Below, piece by piece: positions 8,140 through 15,676 of a DNA stretch of 18,861 nucleotides. Location: positions 1-18,861 of the forward strand of contig JBDQGY010000064.1 of the NCBI GenBank assembly GCA_040265175.1, read 5' to 3'. The notes below the pieces were generated by a model, which was not told the origin of the DNA, searched no databases, and was given only the letters and a program-made list of their open reading frames with translations. The first letter of the stretch is position 1; every line of letters starts with the position of its first letter. Source of the DNA: JAAZXR01 sp040265175 (GTDB lineage Bacteria > Myxococcota_A > Polyangia > Nannocystales > Nannocystaceae). The translations under genes were made by a program, and so were the position numbers.

Positions 8140-8661
8140 ATGCTCCTCGCTCCCTTGCTCCTCCAATCCACCCTCCTCGCCGGGGGCCTCACCCAGTCCA
8201 TGGCCCCCGCGGAATCCGTTGACATCACCGCGCGGCTCACCTCCGGCACGGGCTTGAGCATCGCCGGTGCCTCGGGTCAATCTCTCACTGCGCGCTCTCC
8301 CGCCTTTTTGGTGGCCGAGGCCGGTATTCGGCCCAGCAACCTCTCCTGGCTCGAGCTCACCGGGGGCTTCACCATGGAGATGGAGGGCCGGGTGTCCTTT
8401 GGCCTCCTCGGGCGAGCGCGGGCTCATATCCCCTCTCGGAGGCGCCTGGGCGGCTACGGAATCGTGGGCGTTCCGGTCTTTGTGCACCCTTTTTCATTGG
8501 TCGGAGCCCAAGTTGGGCTCGGCGCGGCCGTCGACGTGCACCGGAATGTTGCCTTGGTCGCAGAGGGCGTGGGGAGCATTTTCTTCGCCGGGAGCGACCT
8601 GATGAAAGGCTCGGCGCTCGCGAAATTCGACCTCGCGCTAGGTCTGGAGATAAAGTTTTGA
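8140..8661 (+). CDS. Small exported, possibly beta-barrel outer-membrane protein
   Basis: The protein has 173 residues. A hydrophobic N-terminus (MLLAPLLLQSTLLAGGL) looks like a signal peptide. The rest is a run of short alternating polar/hydrophobic segments rich in Gly, Ser, Val and Phe (ELTGGFTMEMEGRVSFGLLG, GVPVFVHPFSLVGAQVGLG, AKFDLALGLEIKF) and ends in a strand with a terminal Phe. Both are traits of outer-membrane beta-barrels. I do not recognise a named family. The ATG is preceded by AAGGA at 8127. It follows the ATPase gene by 35 bases and is followed 2 bases later by a lipoprotein start, so the three may be one operon from the sigma-54 promoter. Confidence 0.65.
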   Translation: MLLAPLLLQSTLLAGGLTQSMAPAESVDITARLTSGTGLSIAGASGQSLTARSPAFLVAEAGIRPSNLSWLELTGGFTMEMEGRVSFGLLGRARAHIPSRRRLGGYGIVGVPVFVHPFSLVGAQVGLGAAVDVHRNVALVAEGVGSIFFAGSDLMKGSALAKFDLALGLEIKF

Positions 8662-8663
8662 TC

Positions 8664-9110
8664 ATGCGAACGAGCATCTACATCGGAGTCTTCATGGCGA
8701 GCGCCGCGCTCGCCGTCGCGTGCTCAAGCGATGGATGCCTTCGAAACTCCGACTGCCCCGCCGGCAGTGAATGTGTCGCTGGAACCTGCGTGGGCGCCAC
8801 CGGCACCACTGGCACCACCGGAGGCACAAACACCACGGGAACGGAAACCGGCACCACGGACACTGGCACCGACACTGGCACCGACACCGGCACCGACACG
8901 GGCACCACTGGTGGCGACACCGGCACCGACACTGGCACCTCTGGTGGCGACACCGGCCCAGACACCGGCAGCACCGGCGGCGACACCGGCACCACCGGAG
9001 GCGACACCGGCACCACCGGTGGCGACACCGGCACCGATACCGGCACCGATACTTTTGACAGCGGAGCGGAGACAGGAACCGGCAGCGGGTCTGGCGCGAC
9101 CACCGGATGA
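8664..9110 (+). CDS. Cys-rich lipoprotein with Thr-Gly-Asp low-complexity tail
   Basis: The protein has 148 residues. A signal peptide ends in the lipobox-like LAVAC, so Cys20 is probably lipidated. A short disulfide-type module follows (CSSDGCLRNSDCPAGSEC and CVAGTCV), of a kind common in secreted Myxococcota proteins. From about residue 45 to the end the protein is almost only Thr, Gly, Asp and Ser (TGTDTG, TGGDTG). Such tails usually link a lipid anchor to a folded domain, but here the frame ends without one. The start is the ATG at 8664, 2 bases after the previous stop. Its function is unknown; a surface spacer or adhesive coat is possible. Confidence 0.75.
   Translation: MRTSIYIGVFMASAALAVACSSDGCLRNSDCPAGSECVAGTCVGATGTTGTTGGTNTTGTETGTTDTGTDTGTDTGTDTGTTGGDTGTDTGTSGGDTGPDTGSTGGDTGTTGGDTGTTGGDTGTDTGTDTFDSGAETGTGSGSGATTG
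8800..9054 (+). repeat. Imperfect tandem repeat coding Thr-Gly-Asp units
   Basis: A run of GGCACC, GACAC[C/T/G] and GGTGGC triplet blocks. The clearest array is four 12-base units at 8859-8906 (GACACTGGCACC twice, then GACACCGGCACC and GACACGGGCACC). Units are multiples of three, so length changes would keep the frame. The array leaves several alternative frames open on both strands, none of which looks like a real protein. Confidence 0.85.
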
Positions 9111-9200
9111 CGCGCGCGGAACTCATCGCACCCAGCGACATGCCCATCGCCACTTGTCCACGCTCGTCAAAGTGGTGCGTTATCGCGCATTTATTAAGGT

Positions 9201-9239
9201 GTCAATCAGTTGACCACATCGAAATAACGCAGGCATAGT
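9201..9239 (+). promoter_or_regulatory. Candidate sigma-70-type promoter and operator for the NtrC-class activator
   Basis: TTGACC (9210-9215) and CATAGT (9234-9239) with an 18-base spacer match 5/6 and 4/6 of the housekeeping consensus. They sit in a locally AT-richer stretch. The predicted transcript start is near 9246, which favours the ATG at 9265 over the GTG at 9247 as the start codon. A short inverted repeat, GTCAA (9201-9205) and TTGAC (9210-9214), overlaps the -35 box and could be an operator. Confidence 0.4.
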
Positions 9240-9264
9240 CCGCCTTGTGGGTCGCTTCGCCGAA

Positions 9265-10881
9265 ATGAACCTCGCAGGAAAATCCCTGCTCGTCGTGGAC
9301 GACCACGATCCAACACGCAACCTCCTTGTGAACTTCCTTGAGGGTCTTGGCGCCACCGTCGCCAACGCGTCCGGCGGAATCGACGCGCTCAAACAAATGG
9401 GCGAAACGCGGTTCGATCTCGTCCTCCTCGACCTGCGCATGGACGACATGGACGGGCTCGCGGTCCTCAAGAAGGCCAAGTCGGCGGATCTGGCCATGAA
9501 CTACATCATGATGTCGGCGGAAGGCACCGTGCCAGCGGCCGTCGAGGCCATTCGCCTCGGCGCCTCCGACTTTTTAGTGAAGCCCTTCGATCTCAATGAG
9601 CTGATGTCCGTGGTGACTCGGGTCTTGCGAATCCAAGGTACCGGAGACCCCTCGCTCGACCCGCGCGCGCAGTGGCGCGACAAGTTCGCACCGGGACTCA
9701 TCGGAGAGCACGAGTCGCTGCTCGAGGTGTTCTTGGTGCTTGAGCGCATCGCCAATACGGACTGCACGGTGCTCGTACTCGGGGAGAGCGGCACGGGAAA
9801 AGAGCTCATCGCCAACGCCATCCACAACGGCTCTGGACGCCAAAAACGGGCGTTTGTGCCGGTCAACTGCGGCGCAATCCCGGAGACGCTCATCGAAAGT
9901 GAGCTGTTTGGCCACGCCAAAGGCGCATTTTCGGGGGCTACGCAGTCCCGCGATGGACGCTTCGCCGCGGCCGACCAGGGCACCTTGTTCCTGGATGAGA
10001 TCGGCGAAATGACCCTCGCAGTCCAGGTGAAATTTCTACGGGTGCTGCAAGAGGGCGAATACGTCCCGGTGGGCGAGACCCGACCCCGCTCGTGCGATGT
10101 CCGGATCATCGCGGCGACAAACAAGGATCTGGAGACGATGGCGGGCGAGGGCAAATTCCGTGAGGACTTGTTTTATCGCCTCAACCTGATCCCGATCCAT
10201 CTGCCCCCGCTGCGCGAGCGGCGAACCGACGTGCGGCTGCTGGCCCAACACTTCGTGGACGCGTTTGCGAAGCGCCGCGGACAATCCATCACGGGTTTTT
10301 CGCCGGAGACGATGCTCCTTTTGAGCCGGCACTCGTGGCCTGGAAACGTGCGGGAGCTTCAAAACGCTATCGAGCGGATGTGCCTGCTGCACCAAGGAGA
10401 CGGCGTGCTCGGGCTCGACGATCTCCCCGCGAAGATTCGCGCCCTCGCACGACCCGGTGACGCGGAAGAGGCAGCCTCCCACGCCGCCGAGGCCAAGGCC
10501 CTGGCTCATTCATCTCCCGCCCGGGACCCCGCCACATCGCCCGAAATTCCCGCGAACGAATCTGCACCCTCCCCCGAGAGCCCTGCCGATTCAGGCGAAA
10601 TCGCCCCCACACCCACCTCCGATCCTGCGGCGACGACCTCCGCCGGCTTCGAGCTGCCCGAGGAGGGAATCGACCTGCGCGCCGAGGTAGAGCAGTTTGA
10701 GTACAACCTCATCGCACAAGCGCTTGAGCGCACCGGGGGCAACAAAAACCAGGCCTCGCGGCTGCTGGGGATGAACCGAACCACGCTGGTGGAGAAACTG
10801 CGCAAGCGCAAAGCCAAGGCCGAGCGTCTCGCCAAAAAAGCCGAGGCCGAAGCCGAGGCCACCACCACAGATAGCGCCTGA
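9265..10881 (+). CDS. NtrC-class sigma-54-dependent response regulator
   Basis: The protein has 538 residues and three domains. The receiver (about 6-120) has the acidic pair D12-D13, phosphoacceptor D56 (VLLDLRM) and KPF, so it should respond to a histidine kinase; none is encoded in this window. The AAA+ domain (about 150-385) has Walker A GESGTGKE at 173-180, the sigma-54 contact loop reading GAFSGA at 220-225 instead of the usual GAFTGA, Walker B LFLDEIGE with D244-E245, and an R-finger region (FREDLFYRLN). A Pro/Ala/Glu/Ser-rich linker of about 75 residues (395-470) precedes the Fis-type HTH (GGNKNQASRLLGMNRTTLVEKL, near 490-512). A highly charged Lys/Glu/Ala tail ends the protein. Its place between two sigma-54 promoters and next to basal-body genes fits a flagellar activator of the FlrC/FleR/FlgR kind. 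Confidence 0.88.
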   Translation: MNLAGKSLLVVDDHDPTRNLLVNFLEGLGATVANASGGIDALKQMGETRFDLVLLDLRMDDMDGLAVLKKAKSADLAMNYIMMSAEGTVPAAVEAIRLGASDFLVKPFDLNELMSVVTRVLRIQGTGDPSLDPRAQWRDKFAPGLIGEHESLLEVFLVLERIANTDCTVLVLGESGTGKELIANAIHNGSGRQKRAFVPVNCGAIPETLIESELFGHAKGAFSGATQSRDGRFAAADQGTLFLDEIGEMTLAVQVKFLRVLQEGEYVPVGETRPRSCDVRIIAATNKDLETMAGEGKFREDLFYRLNLIPIHLPPLRERRTDVRLLAQHFVDAFAKRRGQSITGFSPETMLLLSRHSWPGNVRELQNAIERMCLLHQGDGVLGLDDLPAKIRALARPGDAEEAASHAAEAKALAHSSPARDPATSPEIPANESAPSPESPADSGEIAPTPTSDPAATTSAGFELPEEGIDLRAEVEQFEYNLIAQALERTGGNKNQASRLLGMNRTTLVEKLRKRKAKAERLAKKAEAEAEATTTDSA

Positions 10882-10948
10882 GCGGCTTCGCCGTCGCGAC
10901 GCGGACCGTGGAGTGCGTCTTCATCCCACACCGATCCCCCTTCGACGA

Positions 10949-10962
10949 CGGCGTCGACGCCG
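10949..10962. promoter_or_regulatory. Perfect 14-base palindrome, operator or terminator stem
   Basis: CGGCGTCGACGCCG is its own reverse complement. Its centre lies about 76 bases upstream of the start expected from the sigma-54 promoter at 11006, the same distance as the inverted repeat before the other sigma-54 promoter, though the two sequences differ. A T-run (CTTTTT) begins about 10 bases later, so it could instead be a poor terminator for the activator gene. Confidence 0.35.
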
Positions 10963-11005
10963 CAATCTCCTCCTTTTTCGTGGTGGTGGGCCCCAGGCTC
11001 ACAAG

Positions 11006-11021
11006 TGGCACGGGCGTTGCT
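11006..11021 (+). promoter_or_regulatory. Sigma-54 (-24/-12) promoter of the flagellar operon
   Basis: TGGCAC (11006-11011), five bases, TTGCT (11017-11021) is a full consensus RpoN site with correct spacing. It is the same core as the site at 6818. Transcription should start near 11032, leaving a leader of about 24 bases before the ATG at 11056, the first gene of the operon that includes flgB to fliJ. Confidence 0.8.
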
Positions 11022-11055
11022 CTGTTAGTCATCGGTGTCGAGATTCCGACGTAAT

Positions 11056-12837
11056 ATGCTCCGAAGCGCTCTTTTGGTGGCCCCTTTTTGGGCCGCCATG
11101 GGGTCTTCGGCCCATGCCGCTCCCGCCAAGGATCTCCCTGATCGCGGTTCTATGACGCTTCTTGGGGTGGCGCGCGAGGCCGTCCTCGACTTCAAGCTCC
11201 CCGGCAAACCGGCGTTTTCACCGACGGCGACGGGTCTTCCAGGGCGCCGCGGCCTTGAGATCGACCTCCCCATCACCGTCGAGGAGGCCGAAGGCTACCT
11301 CCGCTCCCTCCCCGAGGAGCTGGAGTACAGCCTGCTCCCGCTCGAAGACGGCGTCCGCATCCGAATCGTGCACGGGGCCGCCGAGCTGCGCTGGAGTTCA
11401 CGGCTCAATCGGCGTACCTACCGAATCCGCATCGGCCCAGAGTCCGAAGAGACCCGCTTACGCAAGCTCGCCGCCCGAGTCCAGCAAGCCATCCCCGTCC
11501 CTGCGAAGCTCGGCCCGCTCCTCGAACTCTGGGAGGACGCAGAGCGCGCCACGAGCCGCGGCGACCTCGCGTTGGCTCGCCGACTCTGGGAAAAGCTCGC
11601 CGAACATCCAGAGCACCGTGACCTCGCTCGACTGCGACTCGCAGAGTTGTTCGTGATCTCCGGCCACGTCAACGAGGCGCTCGAGCGTCTTCGCTCGGTC
11701 TCCCGAGACCATCCCCGCTCCACCGGCGCCGCCCTGGCGCGCCTGACCGCGCTGCATCTCGAGGCGGTGACCGAAGACAAGTCACCGAGAATCGCGCAGG
11801 TCGTCCTCGCTGCGACCTCTGGAGACCGATCATTTTATGAGGCGTTCACCTGGATGCGCTCCACCGAGGTGTTCATCTTGCTCGACGCCGCCGACCGTGC
11901 ACTGCACCGGTTCCCGACCATGGAGACCTTTCCATCCTTGCTCCAAGAAAACGCGCGGATCGAGCACAACCGCCTCATCGCCTCTGCGATCGGGGTCCCC
12001 GCGCTGTTTGGCAACGACATCGAGACCATCGTCCAGTTCGAGGCCTGGGAAAGCGACATGGACGGACACCCTCAAAAAGACCAACTCGAGCAAGAGGCCG
12101 CCTCCGCCTACCTACGCGTGGGGCTCGCTCGGCCCTCCATTAAGCTTCTACGCGCTGCCCTGTCCCGCCGCCCCACCAGTTATGAAGAGGCGCGAGTCAT
12201 CGGCCAACTCATCGAGGCCTACGTTCAACTCGACGAGGTCCATCACGCGCATGAGGTGATGTCGTTCCAGCTCGAGAATCACCCCCGCGCGCCCGGTCTC
12301 GACGCCCAAATTCGCGACTTCGGCGTCGCCGTCCGCCGTACCGCCGGCGTTGACGAGGCGCTCACACGCCTCGACGCAATGTTAAAAATCGCCAGCACGA
12401 CGGCGCTCCAAAAGGCCATCTTGTCCACGAGTGTGGAGCTCGCGAGCGCCTGGGGCACCCCCGCCCAAGCTGTCCGAGCCCTCGAGCGCCTGCAGGCCCT
12501 CGGCTTCGACAATGAGGGCAAGCAAGCGCCAGCCCTCGCGCTCGGCCTCTCACGCGTCGGACGACGCGGTGAAGCCATCCCCATGCTGCGCGCATGGATC
12601 GCGCGCTCCACCGACGCAGAGCTCCGCGACGAGATGGGCTACGTCCTGGCGATGGCAGAGATCGAGGACGGCAACCGTCGTGACGGCGAGAAAATTTTGA
12701 GGACCTTGGCGACCCACAGCACCCACTGGGGCCGCGTCGCCCGGGCCCGGCTTCGCGAGCGAGGGCTTGAGCAAATTGTCCTCGGACTCGAGTCAAAGAA
12801 CGGCGTGACGTTGAAAGGAAAAGAGGCCGACGGATGA
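11056..12837 (+). CDS. Secreted TPR-like protein leading the flagellar operon
   Basis: The protein has 593 residues. A signal peptide (MLRSALLVAPFWAAMGSSAHA, probable cleavage before AP) exports it. Residues about 25-125 are beta-rich (LEIDLPITVEEAEGYLRSL, then EDGVRIRIVHGAAEL, RTYRIRIG). From about 150 to the end it is built of helix pairs of TPR type (DLALARRLWEKLAEHPEHRD, EALERLRSVSRDHPRS and similar). The ATG at 11056 is preferred to the GTG at 11035 because the sigma-54 promoter predicts a transcript start near 11032, leaving no room for a ribosome site before the GTG. It shares an ATGA overlap with flgB, so it is made with the basal body. No named family is recognised. By layout it recalls PflA-type periplasmic TPR proteins that scaffold flagellar stators; this is an inference. 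Confidence 0.8.
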   Translation: MLRSALLVAPFWAAMGSSAHAAPAKDLPDRGSMTLLGVAREAVLDFKLPGKPAFSPTATGLPGRRGLEIDLPITVEEAEGYLRSLPEELEYSLLPLEDGVRIRIVHGAAELRWSSRLNRRTYRIRIGPESEETRLRKLAARVQQAIPVPAKLGPLLELWEDAERATSRGDLALARRLWEKLAEHPEHRDLARLRLAELFVISGHVNEALERLRSVSRDHPRSTGAALARLTALHLEAVTEDKSPRIAQVVLAATSGDRSFYEAFTWMRSTEVFILLDAADRALHRFPTMETFPSLLQENARIEHNRLIASAIGVPALFGNDIETIVQFEAWESDMDGHPQKDQLEQEAASAYLRVGLARPSIKLLRAALSRRPTSYEEARVIGQLIEAYVQLDEVHHAHEVMSFQLENHPRAPGLDAQIRDFGVAVRRTAGVDEALTRLDAMLKIASTTALQKAILSTSVELASAWGTPAQAVRALERLQALGFDNEGKQAPALALGLSRVGRRGEAIPMLRAWIARSTDAELRDEMGYVLAMAEIEDGNRRDGEKILRTLATHSTHWGRVARARLRERGLEQIVLGLESKNGVTLKGKEADG

Positions 12838-13226
12838 GCGAATCAATCAAAGTGACAGGCACCAACACACCCTTCGCGGGGCTGGACCGGCTGAGTAAAT
12901 TTCTCGGTTTCCATGCGCGCCGTCAGCAGGTCATCGCCGGAAACATGGCGAATATCGACACCCCCGGATACCGCAGCCGGGACATCACCTTTAAAGAGGA
13001 GTTGTCCTCCATGCGGGATGCGAGCGGCCGTTCCGTGGGTCAAATGCGCTTCTCCGAAGAGGTCGTCGTGACAGACGACGAGACCCCCGATCAAGACGGA
13101 AACTCTGTCTCCTTGGAGAAACAGATGGCCCGCACCGTCTCCAACCAACTCCGCTTCTCCGCCATCAATGAGCTTTTGTCCCGCAAGCTCGGGATGCTCA
13201 AATACGCCGCACGTGACGGCAGCTAA
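12834..13226 (+). CDS. flgB: Flagellar proximal rod protein FlgB
   Basis: The protein has 130 residues, the usual length. FlgB forms part of the proximal rod joining the MS ring to the distal rod. The N-terminal rod signature is clear (LGFHARRQQVIAGNMANIDT, then PGYRSRDITFKEEL), and the C-terminal helix (QLRFSAINELLSRKLGMLKY) is the usual rod-protein coiled-coil end. It overlaps the preceding TPR gene by ATGA and is followed 11 bases later by flgC, which has an AAGGA ribosome site. Confidence 0.95.
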   Translation: MSESIKVTGTNTPFAGLDRLSKFLGFHARRQQVIAGNMANIDTPGYRSRDITFKEELSSMRDASGRSVGQMRFSEEVVVTDDETPDQDGNSVSLEKQMARTVSNQLRFSAINELLSRKLGMLKYAARDGS

Positions 13227-13237
13227 GGAACCAACCA

Positions 13238-13687
13238 ATGAGCAGTATCTTCACAACCCTCGAAATCGCCTCCAGCGGCATGAAAGCCCAGCGCACACGT
13301 ATGAACGTGGCGGCGATGAATATGGCCAACAAAAACACGACCCGCTCGGCAGACGGCGGCGTCTACCAGCGCCGAGACGTCGTCCTCGAAGCTGTGGAAG
13401 TGGATCACAACGGATTCGCGTCGCGCCTCAAAACCGCGATGCAGGGCGGCCCCACCAACCTCGGCGTCAAGGTTCAGGCCGTGCAAAAATCCGATGACCA
13501 GTTCCGGCTTCACTACGATCCAGGACACCCCGACGCCAACGAAGAGGGCTACGTGGAGATGCCCGCGGTCTCTGGAATCGAAGAGATGGTCAACATGATG
13601 TCCGCCGCGCGCGCCTACGAGGCCGGCGCGAAGATGATGACGACCGTGAAGACGATGGCTGAGCAAGCCCTGAGGATCGGCCGATGA
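13238..13687 (+). CDS. flgC: Flagellar proximal rod protein FlgC
   Basis: The protein has 149 residues. FlgC is a proximal rod subunit exported by the flagellar type III system. It has the rod N-terminal helix and loop (LEIASSGMKAQRTRMNVAAM, NMANKNTTRSADGGVYQRRD) and the conserved end (EEMVNMMSAARAYEAGAKMM, KTMAEQALRIGR). An AAGGA precedes the ATG. Its stop overlaps the fliE start as ATGA. Confidence 0.95.
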   Translation: MSSIFTTLEIASSGMKAQRTRMNVAAMNMANKNTTRSADGGVYQRRDVVLEAVEVDHNGFASRLKTAMQGGPTNLGVKVQAVQKSDDQFRLHYDPGHPDANEEGYVEMPAVSGIEEMVNMMSAARAYEAGAKMMTTVKTMAEQALRIGR

Positions 13688-13986
13688 ACGTCAACTTAGA
13701 GCGTCCTTTCATCGACGGCCAGCTCCCCATCGGGCGCCAGGCCGCCACCCCTGCTCCCGCCAACGGACGCTCCCTTGGCGACACCTTCGCGGAGGCCCTC
13801 AACGAGGTTGGGCGCGTCACGAAGCAAGCCGACCAAGCCGCCGACGGACTCGTGGCAGGCTCGGTCGACATCCACGAGGCGATGGTGTCAATGGAGAAGG
13901 CAGACCTCATGCTCAAACTCGGCACCACCGTGCGTAACAAGCTCCTCGACGCGTACCAGCAGCTGATGAACTCCGGCGCCGGCTGA
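13684..13986 (+). CDS. fliE: Flagellar hook-basal body protein FliE
   Basis: The protein has 100 residues. FliE is the small adaptor between MS ring and rod. It matches in size and pattern: a variable N-terminus, then FAEALNEVGRVTKQADQAAD, VDIHEAMVSMEKADLMLKLG and the terminal VRNKLLDAYQQLM. It starts in the flgC stop (ATGA). A 79-base gap to fliF follows, the only larger gap inside the operon. Confidence 0.93.
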   Translation: MNVNLERPFIDGQLPIGRQAATPAPANGRSLGDTFAEALNEVGRVTKQADQAADGLVAGSVDIHEAMVSMEKADLMLKLGTTVRNKLLDAYQQLMNSGAG

Positions 13987-14065
13987 TCCCGCCCCTCCAC
14001 TTCGCCCTCGCTTTCGCTCTCGCCCCCTCAACGCAACACACCTCGCCCCCAACGAATAGACCCCC
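13987..14065. other. Gap inside the flagellar operon between fliE and fliF
   Basis: A pyrimidine-rich 79-base spacer (many CCCC and CTCGC runs). No promoter of sigma-54 or sigma-70 type, no hairpin with T-run and no strong ribosome-binding sequence close to the fliF ATG are seen. Transcription probably continues through it. Confidence 0.5.
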
Positions 14066-15676
14066 ATGGACGGAATCAACAAACTCGCAGAACAACTCCT
14101 CGGCGCATGGAACGGCATGAGCAAGGCCACCCGTGGTCTCTTTGGAATCGTACTAGGAGTCGGGCTCGTCATCCTCCTCGGGACTGGGCTCGCGGTTCGC
14201 CCTCAATACAAGGTGCTGTACTCGGGCCTCGACGAGAAGGACGCGGCCTCCGTGGTCAGCGCGCTTGATACGGCGCGCGTTGACTACCAACTCGGCGCCG
14301 GCGGCACGATGATTCAGGTGGACCAAAACGACATTTCTCGCACCCGACTCATGCTCGCGGAACAGGGGCTGCCCAAAGGAGGCGCGGTGGGTCTCGCGGA
14401 GCTGTTCGCGGAGCCCAAGTTCGGCCGGACCAAGTTTGATCAAAAGGTGCTGTACCTCCGGGGTCTCCAAGGAGAGCTTGAGCGCACCATCGCCAACCTC
14501 GACGCCGTCGGGCGTGCGCGCGTGCACGTCACCATGCCAGAGCGCGCAGTTTTCGAGGACGAAAAACTTCCCCCGACCGCCTCGGTCACGTTGGACCTCG
14601 TCCGCGGACGACGTCTCTCCGACGGCAACGTTATGGCCATTCAACATATGATCGCGGCGGCCGTCGAAGGCTTGGAGACGGACCAGGTGACCGTGGTCGA
14701 CACCAACGGGACCCTCTTGAGTAAGACCGGTATGGACCAGCGCTCGCAAGCGAGCCTTGGCTACAAGACCGACTTGGAGCGCAAGACAGAGCGGGAGCTC
14801 ACCCGTCTCCTTGAGCGCACGGTGGGTGTCGGCGGCGTACACGCCGAGGTCTCCGCCGACATCGACTTCTCCAAGACCGAGACCACCGAAGAGGTCTACG
14901 ACCCCGACCAGCTCACCATCCGCAGCGAATCCACCCAAGAGTCCTACGAAGGCACCAACACGGACAGCGCCCAAGGAATCGCCGGCGCCCCCGCCAACCA
15001 GCCCAACGCCGCCACGGCCGGCAACAACGGCGGTGGCGAGAGCTCCCGCCGCGTCGTGAAGAGCAAAAACTACGAGGTAAATCGCACCGTCATCCACACC
15101 CAGAGCCCGACCGCGCAGGTGAAGCGACTCAGCGTCTCCGTGCTCGTGGACGGCACCTACACCCCCGCAGAGGACGGCTCCGCGCCCATCTTCGCCCCCC
15201 GCTCCGCGGAAGAGCTTCAGTCCTTGCAGCAGGTCGTCGAGACCGCGATTGGATTCAACGCGGCCCGAGGTGACAAGGTGAAGATCGCGAGTGTGCCCTT
15301 CGTCGACCGCCCGCGGCTGGACGCCAGCGACATGGCCGCCGCGGACGCCGCGGACCGCACCTTGATGTACGCCGCCGGTGGAGGAGGCGCGCTCTTGCTC
15401 GCCGCCCTCGCCTTCTTCATGCTGCGACGCCGAGGAGGACGCGACGCCGCGACCGCCGAGGTTGTTCAGTTCCCTACTCGAGTCTCCGAACTCCAACGAG
15501 CGATCGCCACCGGAGACTCCACGCACGATCAGAACGCGCTTCAAAGCGCGCTGGCGGCCGCTACCACGGACAACCTCACCAAACTTCGTGAGCAAGTCAT
15601 CTCCGCTTCGGGCGATGATCCAGAACGCACCGCGGAAATTATTCGAGCGTGGCTCGAAGAGGATGTCGCAGCATGA
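14066..15676 (+). CDS. fliF: Flagellar MS-ring protein FliF
   Basis: The protein has 536 residues, typical of the family. FliF builds the inner-membrane MS ring, houses the export gate and carries FliG. Membrane segments are at about 25-44 and 433-452. The periplasmic region between them has the ring-building YscJ/FliF domain (YKVLYSGLDEKDAASVVSAL, RTRLMLAEQGLPKGGAVG, RVHVTMPERAVFEDEK, ASVTLDLVRGRRLS) and a Gly/Asn/Ser-rich loop near 300-330. The cytoplasmic end (SASGDDPERTAEIIRAWLEE) is the FliG-binding tail. Its stop overlaps the fliG ATG as ATGA. No missing part is seen. Confidence 0.96.
   Translation: MDGINKLAEQLLGAWNGMSKATRGLFGIVLGVGLVILLGTGLAVRPQYKVLYSGLDEKDAASVVSALDTARVDYQLGAGGTMIQVDQNDISRTRLMLAEQGLPKGGAVGLAELFAEPKFGRTKFDQKVLYLRGLQGELERTIANLDAVGRARVHVTMPERAVFEDEKLPPTASVTLDLVRGRRLSDGNVMAIQHMIAAAVEGLETDQVTVVDTNGTLLSKTGMDQRSQASLGYKTDLERKTERELTRLLERTVGVGGVHAEVSADIDFSKTETTEEVYDPDQLTIRSESTQESYEGTNTDSAQGIAGAPANQPNAATAGNNGGGESSRRVVKSKNYEVNRTVIHTQSPTAQVKRLSVSVLVDGTYTPAEDGSAPIFAPRSAEELQSLQQVVETAIGFNAARGDKVKIASVPFVDRPRLDASDMAAADAADRTLMYAAGGGGALLLAALAFFMLRRRGGRDAATAEVVQFPTRVSELQRAIATGDSTHDQNALQSALAAATTDNLTKLREQVISASGDDPERTAEIIRAWLEEDVAA

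Larger units (their letters stand above)
10882..11055. promoter_or_regulatory. Control region upstream of the flagellar operon
   Basis: This 174-base gap between the activator gene and the first gene of the flagellar operon contains a 14-base perfect palindrome (10949-10962), a short T-run (10973-10978) and a sigma-54 promoter (11006-11021). Nothing else coding is seen in it. Confidence 0.6.

Noticed and set aside
8800..9054. Regular repeat spacing considered as a CRISPR array
   Set aside because: Units are 6-12 bases without unique spacers and lie inside a coding frame with a signal peptide.
8678..9153. Open frames in several registers and on both strands over the Thr-Gly-Asp repeat (Arg/His-rich and Val/Pro/Ser-rich products)
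   Set aside because: They are by-products of the 6/12-base repeat, which has no stop codon in several registers. Only the frame with a lipoprotein signal makes biological sense.
14153..15595. Long leftward open frame (480 codons) opposite fliF
   Set aside because: It is antisense to a clear FliF, and high-GC coding DNA commonly leaves such shadows. It shows no domain motif.
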